From the IMG/VR virus record IMGVR_UViG_3300042897_000068, positions 1-22,071 of that record: 22,071 bases of DNA, one strand, 5' to 3'. The notes beneath the pieces were generated by a model that saw nothing but the letters and a program-made list of their open reading frames with translations, was not told the origin of the DNA and searched no databases. The stretch is from a virus. The stretch's first letter is position 1; every line of letters starts with the position of its first letter. This document shows, in pieces, positions 14,061 through 20,991 of this stretch. Made by a program: the position numbers and the translations under genes.

Positions 14061-15506
14061 TTAAGCTAATAAAATTCTTTGTGCTACACCATTAATAATT
14101 ACATTCCAGTATTTAGTTTGAGTTTGTGCTGCTATAACTACTGTACCTGCATTAGTTCCAGAAGAGCCAACAACAAATTGATTAGATGCTGTTGCAGTAG
14201 CATCAGTTCCAATCATAATACTATTATTAAAGTTACCTGATGCAGTACCAAGACCAATACCAATGTTATTACTTCCTGTAGTATTTGAATACAATGCTTG
14301 TAAACCTATTGCTATATTATAAACACCAGTAGTATTGCTATATGATGCACTTGAGCCTAGTCCAGTATTACCATATCCATTAGTATTTGCAGCAAGAGTA
14401 TTAGTACCTACTGCAGTGTTACTATAACCCTCTATATTACCATATAATGCAGAACTACCAATACCTATATTTGATGATCCAGATTGATTAGAATAAAGAG
14501 CATTTGTACCTATACTAGTGTTTGTATTTCCACTAGTAGTTGATCGTCCTGCCATATAACCAATTGATACATTTGAAATACCTGTATTAATTTGATAACC
14601 TGCATAATATCCAATTGCAATATTATTGTAACCAACTGTATTTGCATTTAATGAATAATTACCTATTCCAATATTATGGTTACCAGTTGTATTTGAATAA
14701 AGTGAAGAATCACCAATTGAAAGATTATTATAACCATTTGTAGTCATATATAAACAATCTATACCAATTCCAATATTTCTATACCCAGTTGTATTACTTC
14801 TTAACATATAATTTCCAACTGCAACATTTCTATAACCAGAACTGTTAGTATATAATGCTTCTAAACCTATTGCAAAATTACTATTTCCCCCATTACTATA
14901 TAAAGCACCATGACCTATTGCTGTATTATTAAAATTATTATTACAATTATATAATGAATCATTACCCAAAGCAAGATTATTATATCCAGTAACATTAGTA
15001 AATAATGATTGATTTCCTACTGCTAAATTGTTATAACCAGTAGTATTACTTTTTAGTGTACTTTCACCATATGATGTATTACTTGATATATTACCTTTAC
15101 CATTATTCCAAATGGTAAGATCTGTTGCATTTGATTCTAACCATGCAGGAACTCCAGCTACTATATTACCACTACCTAATACTGATGTACCATTAATAGT
15201 TTTGATATTAGTACCACTATATAGTATATTTTGTTTATTAGATATTTGAGAATACACATCAGAAAATTGAGATTGTACACCAGAAAATTGACTTTGCAAA
15301 TCTTCTTGAGCATAGATATTACCACTTATACTACCCCAACTTGATGATGCTGAAGAAAGTAAATCTCCTACTGATATTGCTCCTGGCAAATACCCATCTT
15401 TTCTTCTATTATCTTTTAACCCTACAGGGATAAGAGTTTGAGAAGCATCTACTGTTGTTACTTGTCTCTTACTCTTAAGCCAAGAGATAAAATTTAAAAC
15501 ATCCAT
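14061..15506 (-). CDS. Tail fibre of shared-anchor family with about sixteen 17-residue repeats, 481 aa
   Basis: Domains: anchor 1-51 (MDVLNFISWLKSKRQVTTVD, ASQTLIPVGLKDNRRKDGYL, PGAISVGDLL); coiled-coil-like neck 66-92 (EDLQSQFSGVQSQFSDVYSQ); collar segment GTNIKTINGTSVLGSGNI (98-115), familiar from phage fibres; neck module LTIWNNGKGNI (130-140) shared with the 514-aa fibre; repeats 154-424 (for example NTTGYNNLAVGNQSLFT); tail module ATASNQFVVGSSGTNAGTVV and cap YWNVIINGVAQRILLA. Very poor in charge, rich in Asn, Gly and Ser, as expected for an elongated trimeric beta-roll. Start supported by identity with paralogue starts. 24 nt from the 514-aa gene. Confidence 0.8.
   Translation of the reverse strand: MDVLNFISWLKSKRQVTTVDASQTLIPVGLKDNRRKDGYLPGAISVGDLLSSASSSWGSISGNIYAQEDLQSQFSGVQSQFSDVYSQISNKQNILYSGTNIKTINGTSVLGSGNIVAGVPAWLESNATDLTIWNNGKGNISSNTSYGESTLKSNTTGYNNLAVGNQSLFTNVTGYNNLALGNDSLYNCNNNFNNTAIGHGALYSNGGNSNFAIGLEALYTNSSGYRNVAVGNYMLRSNTTGYRNIGIGIDCLYMTTNGYNNLSIGDSSLYSNTTGNHNIGIGNYSLNANTVGYNNIAIGYYAGYQINTGISNVSIGYMAGRSTTSGNTNTSIGTNALYSNQSGSSNIGIGSSALYGNIEGYSNTAVGTNTLAANTNGYGNTGLGSSASYSNTTGVYNIAIGLQALYSNTTGSNNIGIGLGTASGNFNNSIMIGTDATATASNQFVVGSSGTNAGTVVIAAQTQTKYWNVIINGVAQRILLA
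14235..15047 (-). repeat. Coding array of 17-residue (51-nt) fibre repeats, about 16 copies
   Basis: Consecutive units such as NTTGYNNLAVGNQSLFT, NVTGYNNLALGNDSLYN, NTTGNHNIGIGNYSLNA and NTTGSNNIGIGLGTASG; one unit is 16 residues. Conserved are the NxxG turn, the N at position 7 and the (A/I/V)-x-G at 9-11. DNA copies are diverged but keep similar AT-rich codons, which could allow slippage or recombination. Confidence 0.85.
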
Positions 15507-15530
15507 TTTTATTTATTTTTAAGTTAGTTA

Positions 15531-17075
15531 TTATGCTAATAAGATTTTTCTTGCTACACCATTGATTACAACATTCCATACATTAGAAGAAGTGTTAATT
15601 TCTGATGCTACTGAACCTGCATTTGTTCCTGCGGATCCTACTGAAAATTGATTAGCTGCTGTAGCAGCTGCTCCAAAACCTAATATTACCGAACCACTAA
15701 AATTACCTGAAAGTGTAGCAACACCAATCATAGTATTATTATTACCAGATACATTTGTTGTTCCAGCTGTATTTCCTATAGCAATGTTATTACTTCCTGT
15801 AATATTATTTGTTAATGATCCACTACCTATTGCTGTATTTGCTTGTCCTATTGTGTTATTATTTAATGCTCCTGAACCTATAGCTGTATTGTCAATTCCT
15901 GTAGTTGTTGAATACATAGCAGACTTTCCAACAGCAGTATTATCATTCCCTATTGTATTTAAGAACAATGCCTGTACACCAACACTAGTATTATTATTAC
16001 CAGTAGTATTAGTTAATAATGAACTATTACCAACAGCAGTATTATAACTTCCAGTAGTTGTATTTAATCCTGAACTAAAACCAATTGTAGTATTTCCTGT
16101 TCCAGATGTTGTAAAAAGTGAAGCACTATAACCAATTGCAGTATTTCCTTGAGCTAATGCATTTTGTAAAGTTCCAGAACCAATTGCTATATTTCCACTA
16201 TAGATTGTATTAGTATTTAAAGACTTATAACCTATTGCAACATTGTCTGTACCTGTTGTATTATTTTGTAATGCTTGTAGTCCAAATGCTGAATTATTAA
16301 TACCAGTAGTTGTATTTCTCATAGTATCGTTACCAACAGCTGTATTGCCACCATTTGCTGCATTAAAACTTGATAAAGCATAAGAACCAATTGCTAATAA
16401 ATCATTACTTAAAGTATTTGCTTGCAATGCATTAGTACCTATTGCTATATTTCTTGATCTAATTTGAGAAGATGAACTTGCTCCCCAACCAATTGCAACA
16501 TTAGTTTGACCTGATGTATTTGCATATAACGCATCTGAACCAATAGCAATATTACCCGCTCCAGTAGTATTTTGTTGCATTGCTGCATATCCATATACAG
16601 TATTATTCCAACCAGTAGTATTATTTCTAAATGCCTGCATACCGTATGCAGTATTAGTGTCAATATTACCTTTACCATTATTCCAAATAGTAAGTTCACT
16701 TCCATTGTACTCTAACCAATAAGGTAATGTACTACCAGCATAGTTAGGAATATTTAAAGTTGATCCAATTAACGTAGCTGCACCAGATGAACCTGATGTA
16801 GTTAAAGTAATATTATTCTGTTTAGCATTTAATAAAGATATTAAATCACCTTGAGTATTAATGTTACCAACAATAGATCCCCAAGTAGGGGTAGTTGGAG
16901 GTAATAATCCTGCAATACTACTAACTAAATCAGTTGTAGTTATTAATGCTGGTTGATAATTACCATAAAAGTTTGCATCTCTTACACCAATAGTAAACAA
17001 GTCTGTTGCTTCTAATAGTGTTCTAACCTTTCTATTATCAATAAGGTTAGTATAATTTGTTATATTGTTTAACAT
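15531..17075 (-). CDS. Tail fibre with divergent anchor and about eighteen 17-residue repeats, 514 aa
   Basis: Domains: N-terminus 1-53 (MLNNITNYTNLIDNRKVRTL, LFTIGVRDANFYGNYQPALI, TTTDLV), a divergent version of the family anchor that keeps the '(I/V)G(V/L)+D ... Y-x-P-(A/G)-(L/A)-I-(T/S)-x-x-D-L' spacing; segment WGSIVGNINTQGDLISLLNA (65-84); module LTIWNNGKGNI (129-139), as in the 481-aa fibre; repeats about 152-457 (NTTGNNNTSVGVQALFL, NTIGNDNTAVGKSAMYS); then ATAANQFSVGSAGTNAGSVA and cap VWNVVINGVARKILLA. The cap is almost the same as that of the 481-aa fibre although the anchor differs. Separated by 31 nt from the 719-aa gene. Confidence 0.8.
   Translation of the reverse strand: MLNNITNYTNLIDNRKVRTLLEATDLFTIGVRDANFYGNYQPALITTTDLVSSIAGLLPPTTPTWGSIVGNINTQGDLISLLNAKQNNITLTTSGSSGAATLIGSTLNIPNYAGSTLPYWLEYNGSELTIWNNGKGNIDTNTAYGMQAFRNNTTGWNNTVYGYAAMQQNTTGAGNIAIGSDALYANTSGQTNVAIGWGASSSSQIRSRNIAIGTNALQANTLSNDLLAIGSYALSSFNAANGGNTAVGNDTMRNTTTGINNSAFGLQALQNNTTGTDNVAIGYKSLNTNTIYSGNIAIGSGTLQNALAQGNTAIGYSASLFTTSGTGNTTIGFSSGLNTTTGSYNTAVGNSSLLTNTTGNNNTSVGVQALFLNTIGNDNTAVGKSAMYSTTTGIDNTAIGSGALNNNTIGQANTAIGSGSLTNNITGSNNIAIGNTAGTTNVSGNNNTMIGVATLSGNFSGSVILGFGAAATAANQFSVGSAGTNAGSVASEINTSSNVWNVVINGVARKILLA
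15705..16622 (-). repeat. Coding array of 17-residue fibre repeats in the 514-aa fibre
   Basis: Units such as NTTGAGNIAIGSDALYA, NTIGNDNTAVGKSAMYS, NTIGQANTAIGSGSLTN and NITGSNNIAIGNTAGTT, all 17 residues, interrupted by a few longer insertions (SSSSQIRSRNIAIG; SSFNAANGGNTAVG). The period is set by the protein; it is not a CRISPR array. Confidence 0.85.
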
Positions 17076-17106
17076 ATCTTTTTAATTTAATTATTTATAT
17101 AAACTT

Positions 17107-19266
17107 TTAATCTGCAAGAAGCATCTTGTATGTAACACCATTTATTACAATTGGAAAATGTTTTGTTGATGATAATGCTGCTGCTGTAACTGCAGTTGCA
17201 TTACTAACTGTTAAATCACCTTGTAAGTATGTTCTTACTATATTAGTATTACCTAATTGAACTGTATTAGAACCTTTACCTTCAGCATCATAACCAATTA
17301 CTATTTGATTTGTTTGATTATTAGCTGATGATTTTGAATTTCTACCTATAAATACTGAAGCTGTTGTAAGTGTTAAATCTGTTAAACCTACAATATAACG
17401 ACCAGCATTATGTCCTAAAAATGTATTATCATCACCTACAGTACTAAATCTACCTGCACTAATACCTAATGCTACGTTATAGGAACCTGATATATTATCA
17501 CCAAATGCTGACTCACCTATTGCAACATTGTAACTTCCAGTAGTATTGTCAGATGCTGCAATAAAACCTATAAAAGTATTATTTATACCAGAAAAATTTG
17601 AATCTCCAGCATAACTACCTAAGAATGTATTACCACCACCATTATGATTATCTCTACCTGATTGAAATCCTAAAAATGTATTATTAGAACCTGTAGTATT
17701 ATCAAGATTACTATTGATTCCACCAATTGTATTATTAAGATTATCTGCAACAAAAATATTACCAATATTTACAGTATTTGAACCTTTACCAATTGTACTA
17801 AAACCAATTGCAATTTCATTTATTTGATTATCTGCAAAAGATTTTATATTTGTACCTAAGAAAACTGAATTATTAGCAATAGTCATTGGTGTAGTACCGT
17901 CTGCTAAAAATGCACCTGAGTTTATACCAAGAAATGTATTATTATCACCTATTGTATTACTGAAACCAGCATTATTTCCAATAAATGTATTGGCATTTCC
18001 AATTGAAGTATAATAACCTGCTGAGTAACCAAAAAATGCATTACTGTTACCAGAAATATTTGAATATCCTGAATCATTTCCATAAAATGAATTACCTGCG
18101 CCAATAGTGTTTGAGGTTCCAGATGCATATCCTGTAAATGTATTATACAATGCAGTTAAAGTATTATATCCAGAATAGCCACCAATAAACGTATTAAAAC
18201 TTGCAGTAGTATTTTTAGATCCAGCACTTTGTCCTAAGAATGTATTTTGAAAACCAATAGTATTACTTTTTCCTGATTGAAAGCCTACAAAAGTATTACT
18301 AGCACCAGTAGTATTAACATTACCAGTTAGAGCTCCAACAAATGTATTTGCCGTTCCTGTTGTATTTAAACGTCCTGATGAAACACCATTAAAGGTATTA
18401 TAATCTGCTATATTAAAATATCCAGCATTAGAACCAGTAAAGGTATTAAAACTACCAATTGAATTTGTAAATCCTGCTACTCTACCTATAAATGTATTAT
18501 CATTTGCTGTAGTATTATTATAACCTGATCTATCACCAAAAAATGAATTACTATTACCAGATGAATTTAACTTTCCTGATGTATAACCAAAGAAGGCATT
18601 AGACTCACCAATTGTATTTACAGATCCAGAATCATATCCAAAGAATGAATTAAATGTTCCTATAGTATTTAAATCTCCAGCATTATTTCCTACAACAGTA
18701 TTAGATATTTGATTACCATTACCTCTACCTACTCTAACTTCAAAGAAATATGAATCAGCAATAAGAGTATGTATAGCTTCATCTCTTGATATTGGTAATG
18801 TTTTATTACCTCCAGCATCAATTGATGTACCTAAAAAATTCCATTCTGTATTATTAGCAATAGATATTGTTTGATAACTTGTTCCATTCCATATCCATGT
18901 TGATGTATCTACTGTTGATACATATAATACATTTGTTAATGCTGGAGTATTTGGAGTAAAAATTACACCTGGTGTTGTTGGAGTCAATTGATTAAAGTTT
19001 ATAACTTCATCAACTATAGGTACTGGTATTACAGATAATACCCCTAAGTTATTAATAGTTAATCCAGGACCTACTATAATTGTTCCAGGTGTAGTTGTTG
19101 TTGCAAGGGGAACAATGCTTCCAAATGCAGATATTGGTACTACAACTGATAAGAATTTATCATCTCTTGATAAATCTGGTACACCAACAACGGTTACCGC
19201 ATTTGCAGGTACAGTCGCTCTGTAATCCTTTCTTTTAATCCAGCTTATAAAATTTAAAACATCCAT
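17107..19266 (-). CDS. Longest 17-mer-repeat tail fibre, internally duplicated, 719 aa
   Basis: Start placed at ATG 19266 (MDVLNFISWIKRKD), which matches paralogue starts; the frame extends upstream to 19290 but that ATG lies inside the hairpin at 19282-19314. Domains: anchor 1-50 with a diverged second half; beta-like domain 60-180 (TSTWIWNGTSYQTISIANNT, TLPISRDEAIHTLI); first repeat array about 186-455 of the form N-T-F-x-G-x-x-(A/S)-G-x-x-N-T-x-G; module SVFLGTNIKSFADN and FSTIGKGSNTVNIGN (about 467-503); second, shorter array 518-625; second copy of the module SVFIGRNSKSSANNQTN and YDAEGKGSNTVQLGN (637-673); then TYLQGDLTVSNA and cap KHFPIVINGVTYKMLLAD. First gene of its unit. Confidence 0.8.
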   Translation of the reverse strand: MDVLNFISWIKRKDYRATVPANAVTVVGVPDLSRDDKFLSVVVPISAFGSIVPLATTTTPGTIIVGPGLTINNLGVLSVIPVPIVDEVINFNQLTPTTPGVIFTPNTPALTNVLYVSTVDTSTWIWNGTSYQTISIANNTEWNFLGTSIDAGGNKTLPISRDEAIHTLIADSYFFEVRVGRGNGNQISNTVVGNNAGDLNTIGTFNSFFGYDSGSVNTIGESNAFFGYTSGKLNSSGNSNSFFGDRSGYNNTTANDNTFIGRVAGFTNSIGSFNTFTGSNAGYFNIADYNTFNGVSSGRLNTTGTANTFVGALTGNVNTTGASNTFVGFQSGKSNTIGFQNTFLGQSAGSKNTTASFNTFIGGYSGYNTLTALYNTFTGYASGTSNTIGAGNSFYGNDSGYSNISGNSNAFFGYSAGYYTSIGNANTFIGNNAGFSNTIGDNNTFLGINSGAFLADGTTPMTIANNSVFLGTNIKSFADNQINEIAIGFSTIGKGSNTVNIGNIFVADNLNNTIGGINSNLDNTTGSNNTFLGFQSGRDNHNGGGNTFLGSYAGDSNFSGINNTFIGFIAASDNTTGSYNVAIGESAFGDNISGSYNVALGISAGRFSTVGDDNTFLGHNAGRYIVGLTDLTLTTASVFIGRNSKSSANNQTNQIVIGYDAEGKGSNTVQLGNTNIVRTYLQGDLTVSNATAVTAAALSSTKHFPIVINGVTYKMLLAD
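17392..18711 (-). repeat. Two coding arrays of NTFxG-type 17-residue repeats separated by a GKGSNTV module
   Basis: Units such as NTTGASNTFVGFQSGKS, NTIGFQNTFLGQSAGSK and NTTGTANTFVGALTGNV. The arrays cover residues about 186-455 and 518-625 of the 719-aa fibre. These repeats prefer Phe at position 9 and Gly at position 15, unlike the A-I-G/A-L-Y type in the two following fibres. Confidence 0.8.
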
Positions 19267-19281
19267 AATGCATATATATTT

Positions 19282-19314
19282 AAATACCACAGACTTATTT
19301 TATCTGTGGTATTT
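19282..19314 (-). terminator. Perfect 12-bp hairpin between fibre units, possible terminator
   Basis: Arms AAATACCACAGA and TCTGTGGTATTT pair perfectly around a 9-nt loop. It lies 10 nt after the stop of the 76-aa gene and 16 nt before the 719-aa fibre start. The T-run after it on the minus strand is short (ATTTAAATATATA), so it may be a weak terminator, an RNA-processing or stability hairpin, or a bidirectional structure. Confidence 0.55.
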
Positions 19315-19323
19315 TAATTAAAT

Positions 19324-19554
19324 TTATTTATAAAGTTCTTTTACTCTTGCAACTACATCTGCATCAGTCCATTCACCAATTGCATCATATGCATCTCCAG
19401 TCCATAGTACTAAAATACCTAGTTCTTTAGTATATGCTTTTACTTCTTTTCTAGAGTTGTTATCTACAATCTCATCAATTGTTAATTCTTCAATAGTTCT
19501 TTTTAATTCTTGAACTACTACTATTTCTTTTGCTGTGTCAAATGTGATTTTCAT
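19324..19554 (-). CDS. Small fibre-linked phage protein, 76 aa
   Basis: Seen: MKITFDTAKEIVVVQELKRT then IEELTIDEIVDNNSRKEVKA, VLWTGDAYDAIGEWTDADVV and ARVKELYK. Two strands then helices, acidic. The 'ITIxEIVDNxxxKxV ... LWxGDAYDAIGxWTDxDVxARxxELY' pattern is one I remember beside fibre genes in Bacteroidota phages, with no known activity. It directly follows the 397-aa fibre (16-nt gap) and precedes a hairpin, so a dedicated fibre chaperone, adaptor or small virion protein is a fair guess. Confidence 0.6.
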   Translation of the reverse strand: MKITFDTAKEIVVVQELKRTIEELTIDEIVDNNSRKEVKAYTKELGILVLWTGDAYDAIGEWTDADVVARVKELYK

Positions 19555-19570
19555 AATATGTTTTTATTTA

Positions 19571-20764
19571 TTAAAGTCTTACTGCCTCTATGGCAAAAGT
19601 TGTTTGATTATAGTATAAGTATGTATTTCCAGATATAGCTCCATTTGGAACATTGATAGCTGTAGTTGCTGCTGTTCTATCTACATAAGAGGGTAAAGTT
19701 GCATTAGCAAATACTGTTTGTCCTGATAGTGTTCCAGCTTTATGTGCTTGATAGCCAAAAGCATTAACATTATTACCTGTAGAATTCATTCCTGCTTCTT
19801 GACCAAAGAAATTAGAACGGCTAACTGAACTTTGGTAACCAGCATGATTACCAATAAAATTTGAATCAGTAGCATTAGTAGATTGAAACCCTGCCTCTAA
19901 ACCAATAAAATTACATCTAACCGCATTGGTTGCTTGATAACCAGCAGCTGCTCCTATAAAATTAGATGTATTAGCATTAGTTGCTTCATATCCTGCATTG
20001 GGTCCTAAGAAATTACCTTGATATGCATTGGTTGCATTTTGCCCAGCAGATTGCCCAAAGAAATTAGAATAGTTTGCAGATGTTGCACCATACCCTGAAT
20101 CTTTACCTAAAAAATTAGAATCATTTGCATTAGTGGCTCCTCTACCAGCATTGTATCCTAAAAAATTTGATTCAGTTGCATTAGTTGCATTTAATCCTGC
20201 ATACCTTCCTAAAAAATTAGAATCATTTGCACTAGTTACATTTGCACCAGCATCTAGCCCGATAAAATTTGAATACTGTATATTAGTGGTTCTAGCACCT
20301 GCTTCAAATCCTATAAAGTTACAATGAATTGCACCACCTGCAGTTTCTCCTGCGCTTTTACCAATAAAGTTACAAGCATTTGAACCATAAGCACTTCTTC
20401 CTGCTTGTTGACCAATGAAATTAGAAACAACTGCATTATTAGAACCTTCTCCTGCAAGTTCTCCTAACGAAACACAAGATATTGAACTATAAGTACCGGC
20501 TTGTTGACCAAATGCAATATTATATCTATTATCAAGTAGAGCAGCTGGTGGAGTCAAGGTATAGATTGAATTACCATTAACAGCAAATAATGAAGGTGGA
20601 GCAGGTGTTGATGCTAACAAATCAGCTACAGATATTACTCCTGTTAAGTAACCATCATCTCTGCGGTCATCTTTTTGTGCTACTGGTATAAGAGATTTAG
20701 TTGGATCTACTGAGGTTACTTGACGTTTACCTTTTACCCAAGAAATAATATTTAAAATATCCAT
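19571..20764 (-). CDS. Tail fibre of shared-anchor family with SNFxG-type 17-mers, 397 aa
   Basis: Start placed at ATG 20764 (MDILNIISWVKGKRQVTSVD), matching paralogues; an upstream in-frame ATG at 20806 would translate promoter-like sequence. Domains: anchor 1-51 (PTKSLIPVAQKDDRRDDGYL, TGVISVADLL); linker SIYTLTPPAALLDNRYN; repeats 82-340 of the type ATNAxxSNFxGxxAGxx (NATNATESNFLGYNAGR, GATNANDSNFLGKDSGY); C-terminal domain TLPSYVDRTAATTAINVPNG, then TYLYYNQTTFAIEAVRL, which differs from the INGV cap of its paralogues. The repeats are the most regular in the window. The alternative end suggests a different tip or receptor. Confidence 0.8.
   Translation of the reverse strand: MDILNIISWVKGKRQVTSVDPTKSLIPVAQKDDRRDDGYLTGVISVADLLASTPAPPSLFAVNGNSIYTLTPPAALLDNRYNIAFGQQAGTYSSISCVSLGELAGEGSNNAVVSNFIGQQAGRSAYGSNACNFIGKSAGETAGGAIHCNFIGFEAGARTTNIQYSNFIGLDAGANVTSANDSNFLGRYAGLNATNATESNFLGYNAGRGATNANDSNFLGKDSGYGATSANYSNFFGQSAGQNATNAYQGNFLGPNAGYEATNANTSNFIGAAAGYQATNAVRCNFIGLEAGFQSTNATDSNFIGNHAGYQSSVSRSNFFGQEAGMNSTGNNVNAFGYQAHKAGTLSGQTVFANATLPSYVDRTAATTAINVPNGAISGNTYLYYNQTTFAIEAVRL
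19745..20521 (-). repeat. Coding array of SNFxGxxAG 17-residue repeats
   Basis: About fifteen units in residues 82-340 of the 397-aa fibre, for example GATSANYSNFFGQSAGQ, NATNAYQGNFLGPNAGY and EATNANTSNFIGAAAGY. The NFxG core recurs every 17 residues, with occasional 15-19-residue units near the start. Confidence 0.85.
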
Positions 20765-20810
20765 GACTTTATCTTTACATTTATTTATATAATATAATAT
20801 ACACAATAAT
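20765..20810 (-). promoter_or_regulatory. Putative promoter of the 397-aa fibre gene
   Basis: On the minus strand TGTATATT (20803-20796) is followed by ATATTATATAAATAAAT and lies 31 nt before the ATG at 20764, directly after the terminator at 20811-20850. It closely resembles the segment at 12863-12839. Confidence 0.4.
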
Positions 20811-20850
20811 AATATAAAAACAAAATCCCAGACTATTAATCCGGGATTTT
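20811..20850 (-). terminator. Second terminator, end of the mini-unit
   Basis: On the minus strand AAAATCCC (20850-20843) pairs with GGGATTTT (20829-20822), with one mismatch and a further G-C pair inside, followed by GTTTTTATATT. The stop codon of the 14-codon ORF lies in the loop. Confidence 0.7.
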
Positions 20851-20880
20851 CTTACCTAACTCATCTAGTAAATGTTGCAT
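20836..20880 (-). CDS. 14-codon ORF between two terminators (possible leader peptide)
   Basis: ATG at 20880 to TAA at 20836 encodes MQHLLDELGKKIPD. It begins 9 nt after the promoter-like TATATTTG (20897-20890), and its last four sense codons and stop fall in the stem and loop of the terminator at 20811-20850. A ribosome finishing this ORF would cover the hairpin, which is the arrangement of a translation-coupled attenuator or leader. It may equally be chance coding within a small RNA. Confidence 0.3.
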   Translation of the reverse strand: MQHLLDELGKKIPD

Positions 20881-20889
20881 GATACAGTG

Positions 20890-20897
20890 CAAATATA
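20890..20897 (-). promoter_or_regulatory. Promoter-like TATATTTG right after terminator
   Basis: TATATTTG on the minus strand fits the Bacteroidota -7 consensus TAnnTTTG and follows immediately on the T-tract of the terminator at 20899-20932. The same octamer follows the terminators at 4045-4076 and 12891-12916. No -33 TTTG is evident, as the upstream sequence is the hairpin. Confidence 0.4.
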
Positions 20898-20898
20898 A

Positions 20899-20932
20899 AT
20901 AAAAAATCCCAATAAGAATTAACTTATTGGGA
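20899..20932 (-). terminator. Strong rho-independent terminator after the lipoprotein gene
   Basis: On the minus strand a perfect 10-bp stem (TCCCAATAAG with CTTATTGGGA, 6-nt loop) is followed by TTTTTTATTT. It ends the co-chaperonin/DUF3310/lipoprotein unit, 60 nt after the lipoprotein stop. The 60 nt between (20933-20991) hold no gene I can support. Confidence 0.9.
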
Positions 20933-20991
20933 AATCTTCAGCCAGCGAAAAACTGAGAACAAAAAAGGTATGCAATATTAGGTATAATATT

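Noticed and set aside
6058-20327. Several open frames on the plus strand (for example 6058-6495, 11744-11929, 15784-16047, 20133-20327).
   Set aside because: They lie wholly opposite real minus-strand genes, are low-complexity translations of those genes, and have no start context or neighbours of their own.
13328-20764. CRISPR-like or satellite array because of the short regular repeats.
   Set aside because: The 51-nt period is that of 17-residue protein repeats in open frames; there are no identical repeats with unique spacers and no cas genes.
6096-20764. Diversity-generating retroelement acting on the fibres.
   Set aside because: No reverse transcriptase and no template repeat with adenine-specific mismatches was noticed in the window; genes outside the window cannot be excluded.
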